From Aldrovandia affinis (taxonomy: Eukaryota; Chordata; Actinopteri; Notacanthiformes; Halosauridae): 64,000 nucleotides of DNA. Under the pieces are notes generated by a model. That model was not told the origin of the DNA and searched no databases. It saw only the letters and a program-made list of their open reading frames with translations. Below, piece after piece: positions 36,241 through 47,300 of this stretch (its first letter is position 1; each line of letters begins with the position of its first letter). The stretch lies in assembly GCA_029706075.1 (NCBI GenBank), contig JAINUG010000048.1:2660501-2724500 (forward strand), read 5' to 3'. The position numbers were made by a program, and so were the translations under genes.

Positions 36241-36430
36241 AAAACATAATATATATATTATGGGGGGCCAAACAGGAAATATATAATGAAACCTGATATA
36301 TATAAGTAATTTCTTGATATATATATACATTGAATCTGATATATACTATATATAAGTTGTTTGTTGATACATTGAAATCTGATATATATGTAATTTCTTG
36401 GTGCATATATATATATATATATATATCATT
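36241..36430. repeat. AT-rich minisatellite
   Basis: About three diverged units of roughly 45-60 bp containing CTGATATATA and GTAATTTCTTG or similar, ending in (AT)n at 36404-36425. Confidence 0.7.
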
Positions 36431-37061
36431 TAGCAGTTGGCATAGGCATATATTTGGGCACCCCTTTGGGTCCTTATTGAGACATACTCAATGCAATCCA
36501 AATTACATTTGAATTGGATTTGATTTAATTAGCAAATTATAATATATTTTATTAAGAACATTGACGTGAATATAACCAGTGACATGTTGTGCTATGAGCT
36601 ATGTTGTGCAGTGAAATTTTCCAGCAAAACGAGTGCTGCACGTTGCCACGTTTTTTAAACTACATATGGGGTGTGGTTAGTGCAAAAACTACTGCATATA
36701 GCTACGTTTGACAATGCAACTGGTTTTGTTACGTACCACCCACGTGTGTTTTACATATTTCTGAGCTTAACCTAACCCTAACCCTTTAACTGGTGTGTTT
36801 TCTGCTCAATCATAGCCCCGTACCGTGGCTCCGTCTGACACTGTACTACACATGGTCACTTCAGTTTGTATTCTTCCTATACCAAAGAGGTTGGTTTGTG
36901 AAGTTGCATTATTGCTCGATGGTAAGACAAAAACAGTTATAAGAACTGGTAAAGGCAATTTATATGTGTACTTCAGTCTTGTTCGTGGTTTTCCTTGGTA
37001 TTATTTCAAAAGAGATGGAGTCGATCATTCAAATTAAACTTCTTAAGTAACTATATATATA
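36431..37061. other. Gene-free stretch
   Basis: Nothing recognised apart from short AT repeats at 37052-37060. Open frames are short and not protein-like. Confidence 0.5.
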
Positions 37062-37205
37062 TATGCCATTTAGCAGACGCTTTTATCCAAAGCGACTAAC
37101 AGTAGTGAATGCATACATTGTTTCTGTATATGTGGTCCCAGTGGGAATCGAACCCACAACCTAAGTGTTGCCAACGCCATGCTCTACCTACTGAGCTACA
37201 TAGAA
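37062..37205 (-). mobile_element. tRNA-derived SINE with L2-type tail
   Basis: On the minus strand the head reads TAGCTCAGTAGGTAGAGC (A box) and GGTTCGATTCC (B box), as in a real tRNA. The other end is GGATAAAAGCGTCTGCTAAA, the 3' tail shared with L2-clade fish LINEs. Only about 145 bp separates them. Flanking AT repeats obscure any duplication. The tRNA-like part lacks a proper acceptor stem, so it is a SINE and not a functional tRNA gene. Confidence 0.8.
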
Positions 37206-37819
37206 CTACCAACTAACTGGTTTTTGGCCGTTTCACAACATTGTTAGGGTAGCTGCAACGTGCCATGGAGGAAACGCCGTGGGAATGGGCATCAGACCAA
37301 CGCACCATTCTGTCCTGCCCTAACAGCCAGGGCTCCGCAGAGGAAACAAACATGGCCTGCAGCCGTAACAGCGCCAGGGAAATACAGTACACTCACCTCT
37401 TGTTAATATTTAATTCCTACTCTCCCCGGGCCTCTAGGTTTAATGATAGCCAGTGGGCACAATTATGGCCCATTGGGGAAAACCCTGTTCTGAGAGGCAT
37501 TCACCCCTCACCCTCCAACATAACTGTCCAAGGACCCCACCTCTGTCACTGCTATGTGGCCTTTTCATTTCATATTAAACCTTATTTGTCTGTAACAGCT
37601 TGAATAATTGCTTTGAATTGTAATTGTAGTGTTAAACAAAAATAACTTCGGGATACATATTTATGTGCAAGTAGTTATAAGAGATAATGTAGCACTAATT
37701 ATATGGATTATGGCAATAATAGTCTTAGCGCAAAAGATTGCTCATAACAAGCATATCAGGTTTATTAGTTTTTTGTTTTCCATGAAAACCACTTTACAAA
37801 CATTTGTAGTGATTTCTGA

Positions 37820-38380
37820 TACATGGATAGGCAAAATAATGGAAACACCAAACGAAAAAGGAATAATATTTGAAGTAACTAAATCAAGCAATTAAAAAAA
37901 GGAGTCCATTCAAGTGTTTCATCTTAATGTTAATACTAAATACCTTTATGTTTCTCTTACAAAATACATTTTAAAAATCAACACATTAATATGTGAGTTT
38001 CTACAGTAACATGAGATATTCAACAGATTTTGAAAGAGGTCAAATAGTTTGTGCTGAATTGCAGGTGTGTCAGGTAAAAAAACGCACAATTATTGAATGT
38101 GTCAAGGGAAACCGTGTTGAACATTATGACAGCATATGCGAAACAAGGAAAAACTGCATCAAGAAAGATGCTCCCAATAAAGACATTGTTTAGTGTATTA
38201 TGTGCAAAATCTCTATATTGTTGGAAAGCAAAACCCCCATCTGTTAAAATATTGGAAGACAAAAATGTTTTAACCTTGGCATACATTATACAATATGCCA
38301 AATTATTTGAATCTATCATCCCATCGATTCTGAAAAGGGTGCTAGGACCAGAGGTATAAATCAACCACAAAACAAAAGAG
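37820..38380 (+). pseudogene. Tc1-like element remnant with N-terminal transposase
   Basis: A decayed terminus (GCAAAATAATGGAAACACC) is followed by the noncoding block shared with 25530-25700. From ATG 38011 the frame reads MRYSTDFERGQIV, and after a frame change near 38095 VSRETVLNIMTAYAKQGKTA, the helix-turn-helix region of Tc1 transposases. Nothing of the catalytic domain is recognisable. Confidence 0.75.
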
Positions 38381-38423
38381 GTCCACCTACATTTTTCACT
38401 GAGGAGATGATGTTATTTTAATT

Positions 38424-38965
38424 AACTCCTCCTTATATTACACATAAACCCCTCCCCTTACAATCTGAATCATTATTACAGTATACATAAGCTCTTCTGA
38501 TTATGATCTGAATCATTATTATACTACACATAAACCCCTCCCTTTACGATCTGAATCATTATTACAGTGCATACAAACCCCTCCCCTTATGATCTGAATC
38601 ATTATTACAGTATACATAAGCCCTTCTCCTTACGATCTGAATCATTATTATAGTATACATAAGCTCTTCTCCTTACGATCTGAATCATTATTGCAGTATA
38701 CATAAGCCTTTCTCCTTACAATCTAAATCATTATTACACTACACATAAACACCTCCCTTTACGATCTGAATCATTATTACACTACACATAAACCCCTCCA
38801 TTTACGATCTGAATCATTATTACAGTACATATAAACCCCTCCCCTTACAATCTGAATCATTATTACAGTATACATAAGCCCTTCTCCTTACGATCTGAAT
38901 CATTATTACAGTATACCTAAGCTCTTCTCCTTACAGTCTGAATCATTATTACACTACACATTTGG
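38424..38965. repeat. 43-bp minisatellite, about 12 units, with higher-order pattern
   Basis: The anchor CTGAATCATTATTA recurs at 38465, 38508, 38551, 38594, 38637, 38680, 38723 (CTAAATC variant), 38766, 38809, 38852, 38895 and 38938, exactly 43 bp apart without one indel. Two unit types are interleaved: TACACATAAACCCCTCC and GTATACATAAGCYCTTCT. Units 2-5 repeat as units 8-11, suggesting a 6-unit (258-bp) duplication. Confidence 0.95.
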
Positions 38966-39469
38966 TTTCCATCAGATTTTGCTGTATAATCCTGTTAAAA
39001 AGCAAATCAAACCTCTCTTCAATCATGGGCAGTCCCTTGTAAATTCCCGAGCAGTGGGGCACACACGATAAATGGGTTATGTCGAAGATGCCAGCTATGA
39101 CTAAAGCATTTCCCTTTCATCTGACGAGTCCTCACATCAGAAAAGAAAAAAGAGGATAGCTCCATAATTTGAAGTTTAAAAAAGTAGGAGCACTAAACTA
39201 GTGTGGATTGTTCTCTCTGCAAGACTACAGTTTTCACTTTTCCAATACAGTACATTTTGTATTGTATTTGACAAAGATTTCCACAGCCAAAGATGAAAAA
39301 CTTGCACAGTGCCAGATATTCTGTTTAGTGGTCTCCAAGCCTGGACCATTGTAGGAGACCTACAGTACCACCTATTTTGTTTTCCATCTCACCCTGAATG
39401 AAACATCTGTTTCTGAAGGGGTGTGGGGTAAATGTTAACCACTGACAATTAACCAGGGTGATTTTGACG
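38966..39469. other. Gene-free stretch
   Basis: No repeats or coding signal recognised. Confidence 0.5.
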
Positions 39470-39850
39470 TCTCAGGGCTCTAGTTTCTTTGTCAAAGCAC
39501 AATGTGCAGCTGCTAGTTGTAATCCAGGATGGTGACAAATTATGGCGTGTCCAATAGCATTCCAGTAGTCCCCTGACAAGGACAGTAGCAAAAACGTATC
39601 TGGATTGCTAGTTTCGGCCATCGCAAATTGATTATTTCTCACCTCTGCCCAGTTTGATAGTTTAGTGGTCGGCAATAAAGGCATTTGTCACCGTGAACGA
39701 ATAAAAACATTTGGCTCTGTCTGATCATTTCTTAGCTTTTTTTGTCCACCCAGACAATCTCTCAACTCAAACACAGACAGTTCCTTAAACGGCTATTTGA
39801 AATGCAATCTGTATTCAACTAAGCAATTCCAACTATTTAAGCTTTGAACA
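39470..39850. repeat. Dispersed repeat family R2, copy 2
   Basis: Same orientation as 20034-20480, with blocks GCTAGTTTCGGCCATCGCAA, CCCAGTTTGATAGTTT, GGCAATAAAGGCA and TATTTGAAATGCAATCTG in order. The minus-strand peptide MPLLPTTKLSNWAEVR resembles that of copy 1, hinting at a former coding region. Confidence 0.6.
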
Positions 39851-40968
39851 TTATTTAAGCTTCGATCAGAATGAAAATAATTACAATTAATTGTGAAACA
39901 AAAGGTAAAGTTTGTGGACTATTTGATTATCCCACCCTCTCCCTATATCATTTAAATCTTGACAGCAGAATACCATTAGATATAGACAGATGTCAGTCAA
40001 TCCAATTCTGTAATACAAGTGACTGACTCATTTGCAGTGGTTACCAGGGAGCTTCACTCCTCCAGACATATGTGGCTTTAAAAGGTAATATGTCAAATAA
40101 TCTGGGTGATTTTGATGAGGTGGTGCCCACTGCTTTGAGATCATAGTACAGAAGTAAAAAGTTAGAACAAAAATTGAGCAATCAAAAGCTGTGTGTGATT
40201 AAACCACTCAATCATCACATTGTAGGCATTTTTCCCAAATAAGAGACAAGTGGGTAACAAGCAATGCCCCTCTTTGCAATTAGAGGCTGTCCGTGCCAAC
40301 TTACCTCAGCATTATTGTCATAAGACGTACAATATAGGCAGGCTGAATAAGGTCTGACACACATTTAGTGCGCAAGGCTAATGCCAGATTTGCAAACCTG
40401 AATCTAGTAATTGAGGGGTTGATCGTTTCAGTCCTGAAGAGGGGGGTGGGGGGGGGGGGGGCAGCAGTGTTTGCTGATTTTAGTTCTGCCTCAGTTCTTA
40501 ATTACTTAATTGAAATTATTTGCTTGGTCAGACGTCACCATACCTGGTGCTCCAGGTGGAAATCAGTTGCTAATTTAAAGGTATCAGTACATTCTGCAGA
40601 ACTCCAGCCCTCCAGGACTAAGGTTGCCAGACCCTACACTAATCACTGTCTTCATTCAACCAATTCCCTCCCTAGTCCTGAGAGCATTAGCCTTTTAAGG
40701 AGAGCTGGTAAACCTGCAGGACTGCAGCAGTGAAGGTCCAGTGTAAAGTAGCCCATGATTTGAAAGCACAATATCGCCATCTACTGGAGTATTATATATT
40801 GCTTGTATCTGTATTATGCGCAGTACAAAATTGATACTGTATACCCATGAAGTATCATAGATCTTCAGGCATTGCAAATAAAGAGGTACACACAAACTCA
40901 AATAACAGTCTGGATGTATTTTATTATGATAAAAAGGTTTGGATATTATAATAATCATAACTTGAGTG
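39851..40968. other. Gene-free stretch
   Basis: It contains a G-run at 40442-40461 and a CTCF-like core on the minus strand at about 40772-40786 (CCAGTAGATGGCGAT). The rest is unremarkable. Confidence 0.5.
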
Positions 40969-41321
40969 GCACGCTGGTGCAGTGGATAGCACTGTCGCCA
41001 CACAGCAAGAAGGTCCCGGGTTGAAATCCCAGCTGGGGCCTTTCTGTGTGGAGTTTGCATGTTCTCCCCGTGTCTGCATGGGTTTCCCCCGGGTATTCCG
41101 GTTTCTTCCCACAGTCCAAAGTCAAGCACATTATGCTAATTGGATAGTCAAAATTGCATGTAGGTATGAGTGTGTGAGCGAATGGTGTATGTGCCCTCTG
41201 ATGGATTGGTTACCTGTCCAGGATGTGTTACTGCCTCTCGCCCAGTGCATGCTGGGATAGGCTCGAGCCCCCTGTGACCCTGACCAGGAATAAGCTGGTT
41301 AGATAATTAATGAATTAATGA
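40969..41321 (+). mobile_element. tRNA-derived SINE (family B) with 12-bp target duplication
   Basis: The head has TGGTGCAGTGGATAGC (A box) and GGGTTGAAATCCC (B box). The body contains the widespread fish block GGAGTTTGCATGTTCTCCCC and CACAGTCCAAAG. The tail ends in TTAATGAAT repeats, as in L2-mobilised elements. Direct repeats ATAACTTGAGTG at 40957-40968 and 41322-41333 flank it. Confidence 0.9.
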
Positions 41322-41333
41322 ATAACTTGAGTG

Positions 41334-41879
41334 AGAGGCATGTCATTTAATCGAATGTCTTCCATGTAGTCCTCTTTACAGAATATGAATTCTCCCATTA
41401 CTTAGTTCCATGAGGTTATTCTAATAATTTAAATGAGGTCAATTGTAATAGTCTAATAACTATTGGCGCTGTATATTTGTGAAAAACCTGTATGAGGTTG
41501 CAGTACAAGTGCTTCCAATAAATACTTTTTCTTTTTCATTTGAGGGTGAGGTGAGTGAAAGGTCTGAGAAAACATCTTGTGAAACAGAAGACACAAACTT
41601 ATATGGCTATGCAAGAGTTATCCAAGAAGATACCAAATCAATCATCTGTTCATTACTTTCTAGGGACCCACACATGAAACTGTGCACAGTATCCTCTCTT
41701 CAGACCCTAAATCAGCCAAGCCACCAACCAGCTGTCATATTTCATTAAGTGTGATTATTCCAGATGACTGCCCATAGCTGATGCCTCAGGGTTTAGCGGT
41801 CAGTTTGACCTGTTTTACCTTGTCAATAATTTTTAGGGGGGCAACAATATTCAATCAGCCTGGTCCTGTGTGTGGGAAA
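41334..41879. other. Gene-free stretch
   Basis: Nothing recognised. An open frame at 41479-41748 has no identifiable domain. Confidence 0.45.
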
Positions 41880-42215
41880 GCATCTACAACATGTGTTTGG
41901 GATTGTGAACATTCACACTGTGGTTCAATTCCCTGGCCGCGCCAGAGTCGGCTCTGGCTGGGAGTGCCACTGGGGGCGGCAATTGGCTGTCCACCCCAGG
42001 GAGGGGGGAAGGAAGCCGACAAGACGTTCGCTGCGCACAGGAGTAGCTCTGGGGTGCCGGAGTTATGGTCGTCGGCTTGGCGAGTGCTGTCTCGGAGGAG
42101 ATGATACTTCACCTTCTTCGCCACCGGTCACAGGGCTATGGCAGTGAACTATGAGGGAGGGATTGAGATGAAAATAGCGGGTGTAATTGGCTACCAAATT
42201 GGGAGAAAATCGGGA
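41880..42215 (+). mobile_element. SINE family A, second copy
   Basis: It follows the copy at 10213 from GGTTCAATTCCC through CAGAGTCGGCTCT, GGAAGCCGACAAGACGTTCG and CACCGGTCACAGGGCTA to TGGGAGAAAATCGGG. The tRNA-like A-box end is eroded and no clean duplication is seen. It lies just beyond the probable 3' end of rasgrp2. Confidence 0.85.
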
Positions 42216-42439
42216 GAAAATCTGTCTGTAACCTATAACAGGTCATTAGTAAGTGCCAGTGTGGGGAGAGATTAAAGATCTTGCAACTAATTAACCCTGG
42301 GGGTTTGAAGCCATTGGAATTTATTCAGAAAACAACATAAATGGAGGAAATGTAAACTCTGTCATTTTCATTATCTAAGTCCCGTGTTAAACACATAAAT
42401 AATGAAATATAATTAAAAAAGAGACAACTCTTTTCTTCA

Positions 42440-44329
42440 ATGTCCTCCCTTTTTTATTCATTTGACATTTTTGAAATGAGTTTCATTCCAAACAGATAAA
42501 GCAAAACATCTCACCGATATATAAAACTTCCATGTCCACAAGCACAATGCATAAAAAGTGAGCTTTCAAAGGATTAGGTGCACACACAGGCAAACTGTAT
42601 GCAAAGAAACAGTATTTTATTAACAACAACTGGCAATCTGGTTAAGAACACTTTTTTTAAAAAACACAAGTTTGTAATACTGGCGAAAATGGTGCTGGGT
42701 GTATTTTTTTTTCTAAACCAGTCAATTAATGACTTATCTATAGCACATCCAGCTGAATACACCAAATATAATTTGAGACTGCACACCATATTATACTAAC
42801 AGAACAGAGTCAAAATTCTCAGCACAAATTACTTGTTAGCACAGTATATTAAGCACTGGGAGTGGGAAATATTGTGAGGCAGTACATTCAAATATTAAGA
42901 TATTGCACCACAACAATTACGAAGATAAATATCAAGGTAAGTTGATAAAAAGTACATAGAGTAGTAGTAGCAGTAGAAGCAGTAAAACTCTTCATTCTCA
43001 GTGGCAAAGTTAATAATATATACAGGTATTGTTGCAATCTTTTGTGGTGTTAATATTTTGTTATGCCTTTTTGCTTCTGGTATAGAAAATTCCCTCCATC
43101 CTCTAGAATGGACTGCTCCTACTCAGAGACAGTTTTCCAACACAAGCAATGCAAATTCCAATGCAAAATAAAAGACCAAGGCAGTCGGATGAACTTACTG
43201 GCCTCAAGAGCACCATTTTGTGACAACTCTGTATTACATTGAATTGTATAGTCTTGTTATGAATCTATACTCTCTTTTTTAAATGCACTGGTGCTCAAAC
43301 ACTATTGTTGGAAAAACAAATATAAATAATTATTATCATAAACACGTACATGCTCCGATCAAACACCAAAGGCAAGAGCAGGGATCGATTAAGCTGAAAC
43401 ACAGAAAACAGTGGGTGCTAGCATGTGTGTAGTTGCAATATTGTCCCACAGGATGGCAGCCTTCAGGTATCTTGTGTTGTTTTCAGTGCAATTTCCCCAC
43501 TTGTTTCAAGTTCCACGGGCAGCTGCCAAACTAAACAGCTTGGGGATTTTGCAGTTGTGTCCCTGCAGATATTTCAGATGCATCTACGTGTGCTGGGTGG
43601 CTTTGCAATGAAACTTCAGTCTAAGAGGTAAATACAAGGAATATATCTTTTTAAAACACCAAAATACTCAACATATTTTTTATACATATTTTTCATAGCA
43701 TACACTTACAGAATAATTACTATAATAGAGGCATGGGACAATGTTACATTTGTAATTTATGTGCCAGTATCACTTTAAATAAGCCCAAAGCAACAATGAA
43801 AAATACTCTTCCCAATCAATTGATGGTTTATGCATTGTGCCAACAATCAAGCTGTCTGAAATTTAAAACATCTCCTAACAGCCCCACAATTTGTAATCAG
43901 CACGTGGGTCAAAGTTTTGATGTAATGCCAACTTACAAGTCCAGCAACAGATCCAATTTGGTGTGTGTTTGTAGATGTCTGTGTGTATGTGTTGTTTCAG
44001 GGGGATATTATTACAGTTGATATTATTACAGCTAATCAATATTCAATTTACATTAATAGCACAGCAATACCAAAATCAAATGTGAGCCACATTTCAACCA
44101 ATGCTGCTGATTCAGCATTTACAGATTTACAGGGTTTCTAAATAGACCATGTTAGCTTGGAGACACAAAATCATCCACTGAAAATCAAGAAATACCCAAG
44201 AAATACTGCGCATACTGCATATAGACTCTGATTTTAGTCTTCGCCTAATCTTATAAGTGTAATCTTATGTACTGTATCTGTATGTATTCCTATTGTTGAC
44301 AGCTCTGAGGGTGTCTCAGTTTTACCTGG
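42440..44329 (-). other. Probable rasgrp2 3' untranslated region
   Basis: From the rasgrp2 stop at 44330 the minus strand runs about 1.9 kb without recognisable repeats, unusual in this window. Minus-strand AATAAA signals occur at 42621-42616 and 42458-42453; the second is followed by a GTTGTCTCTTTTTT-like U-rich stretch. Extent and polyadenylation site are inferred. Confidence 0.35.
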
Positions 44330-44388
44330 TTATAGGTGGACATCAAAGACTCCCTCTTCTACAGACTCAATCTCCTCCTCAGTGATCA
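44330..44388 (-). CDS. rasgrp2: rasgrp2 last coding exon
   Basis: The acceptor TTTTAG precedes 44388. The exon completes a GTG codon and reads [18 protein letters not shown] then TAA at 44332-44330. The acidic end with xFDxHL is the RASGRP2 C-terminus. It is 59 nt long and in phase with the preceding exon, which leaves one base. Confidence 0.9.
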
Positions 44389-47300
44389 CTAAAAATGGCA
44401 AAGACAGCACAAATAAGAGCAATGCAGGGCTGCCAGGCACATTTCAGCATTTTGTACAGTTTGGATGGGCCCCACAACTGGTATTGAAGCTGTGACCAGC
44501 AGTCCCGAAGGCCAGGTGCATAATTGGGCGTAGTGCCACCTAGGAAGGGGTCTCATCACGCACCAGCGACCCCCTCAGCTCAATCAGTGCCCACAGTCTG
44601 CTTGCTCAAGCTACACATGAAGCATCTTCCTCCGGCTCAATGTCTGTGCGAGCTTAACTGGTGGATTGTAGGAGTGAAACCAGCGGCTTGACGTCACATG
44701 CTTCGGAGGAGAGCACATGCTTGTCTGTGCGCTCCCAAATTTGCAGCGATGAGCACTAACACAGAAGTTGGGAGAAAATAGAGGTAAAATAAAAATGTAA
44801 AAAACCCAGGATGCCCTTTTGTAGGAAGGGGTGTGTTGGGTGGCCGGCAGGGCTACCTGTTTCCTGTAGACTGGATGGAGTATTAGCTGGGGGAGGGAAG
44901 CTGAAGGAACGGGCGTGGAGGGAGGGCGGCGGCTCATGACTGATACTTTTGGTCCGTTTGCGGCATTCCACGGCCAGTTGATTCCGACATGCTTTGTGGC
45001 AGTTAACTCCACATGCTAATGTGGGGAAGAGAGAGAGAGATGTAAAGAAAGGGGCACAGAGAGAGGGAGAAAAGAAAAGAGGGAAGGAGAGGGAGGGGGG
45101 GAAGAGAGAGAGACAGGAAGAGTAAGGAGGGAGTGAGAAAGTAGAGGGTGGGAGGAAGAGAGAGGGAAGGTAGAAGTGAAGATGTAATCATGAGACACAT
45201 GAGGACACACAGTAGATGTACACATGAGCACTGAGAGAAAATGTGAACAGTATAAAAATAATGATGACAATAATGATTTTAATATGATACTTATTATTTA
45301 TGAAAATCATGTAGAAAATGGATTGTGTAGAGAATGAGTTGTTTTCAGATGCTTGTAGCTTCTACTGACTTTCTACATATTTCTTTAGAACAAAAATCAG
45401 GCAGACTCACTTACATAGACAAGAATGACACAATTTACACCAGGGCATGGAGTACACGTATAACTGTCCATGAGAGTCATTTGGAAGATTGCTCTGTTAA
45501 CTGAAGTTTCACCTTTTTTAACACAATGGTTGGAGTAGAGTTTAACTCGAGTTTGATAAGCTGTTCTTGGATCACACCAACAGCACTGCATGCACAGCTC
45601 ATGTGTTCAGTCTCATCCCAGAAACAGAGCATGCTGGGTAGTCAGGTCCTAACAGAGCATGTGGTTCTCTGTGGCCTGCACAGCTCATGTGTTGGGTTCT
45701 CATCCCAGAAACAGAAAAATGTATGCATTCACACTGCTGGGTAGATAAAAGGTCTGCTAAATGGCGTATATTATTATTATTATTATTATATTATTATATT
45801 ATTATCATGTAGATTTATCATCAGGGCCAGGTTATCTAAAGATTCTGGAATTTAATCAATTCTAAAAAATATTTCCACATTTAATTTTCCAAATAAACAA
45901 TAATTTTTTAAACAATTTATAATTAAGATAATTGCTTTGAGATGAGAATTGTATGAGTGAGAGTGCACACACTACTGTGCAGGTATTAGAAGTTGTGTGA
46001 TTCTAGAATATGTACAATGTTTGTGAATAATAATAATAATAATAATAATGATAATAATATAATTATATTTGAAGACATTTTCTGTAACATTTCCCTTACC
46101 TTTACATTTGTATCCCTGCTTGAAAAAACCCCATATCTGTGAAAAAACATAAATATGGTTAGAATAGAGGTAGAGACAATTCAGACATTTAAAAAAATTC
46201 CAATGAGAAGAGGATAAGAGAGAATGTGAGATGAGAGAAAATACAAATATAAAAACAACACTGTGAAGAAAAAGTGTGGGCAGAGAGAGTACAAGAGAGA
46301 GGGCAAGGGAGAGGGATAGAAAGAGAATGAGAGAGTGAAAGAACGAGAAAGAGAATGAGAGGCAGAGAGAGAAAACAAGAGAGAAAGAGAAATGGAGCGT
46401 ATGAGGGTATAAAATCAAAGACAAGAGAAAAAAGGGCACGTGCTCTACGAGGAACAATGACATGAAAGCGACCAGATCACACACCGACTGGAGATCTGAG
46501 GCCGCAGAGAACATGCTGACCCAAAAGCACACTGGGACAGATGAGACAGCAAACACATGGACTCCTACTCCCTGGGACAAGACCTTGGACCTCAGAACTG
46601 AATCTGATGGGTGTCCTAACATTGTTAGCTTGTCCTCAATGCTCATTCATATTCTGCTACCTTTTAGCTCTTAGCTAAGCTAAGAACCTGTTTCTGTAAG
46701 CAGGGAGGGATATCCATTTCGTAAAAGCTGCACTGCATCTGACAGTGTCTATTATGTGATAAAGGAGGAAAGGCTATGATACACTAAACACAGCACAACA
46801 ACTTGCTAAAATTAAATAATACATTTGAATCTCCAGTACAGAGGGGGTGGTCCCATGTAAATTGGGTGGGGTGTTTTTCCGTGCAACTGCACAAACACTT
46901 GGTAGAAGGAAGCAGAAATGTTATCTCTGACCCAAAGCCAACAGGAAGCGAATGGAACAGGAAATGGCTGGTTTTCTGCCATATGCTGTTAGGACGCTTA
47001 TCTTTGGCTGTTTTTTCCCCCATATCAGCCCATCAAAATTCCTCATTCATCCTCTTCTCTCTATTTAAGTGGCGCCTTTCCGAATCACCCAACAAATGTA
47101 ACAAAAAAGTGGGTCTGAGTTTGGTGATCTTTCCCTAGGTTTTGCCAGACATTATGGGGACATTCCACCTGAGATAGTGCACTGGTATGTACTCACAAAG
47201 CCTGCACAGTGCTCACAGAAAGTGGGCTTGACGTAGGTGGTCTCTGCAAAGGTGTGGATGAAGCCCATCTTACAGTTGAGCAGAGAGCTGGCCTTCATGA

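Noticed and set aside
37135..37205. Functional tRNA gene on the minus strand
   Set aside because: A and B boxes are present, but the acceptor stem does not close and it continues into an L2-type SINE tail.
38424..38965. CRISPR-like array
   Set aside because: The 43-bp units are contiguous, with no unique spacers, and the context is a vertebrate genome.
45972..46646. 224-codon leucine/serine-rich minus-strand frame as a gene
   Set aside because: It is the CT-rich intronic tract read through; only the 37 bp at 46136-46100 inside it is coding, in rasgrp2.
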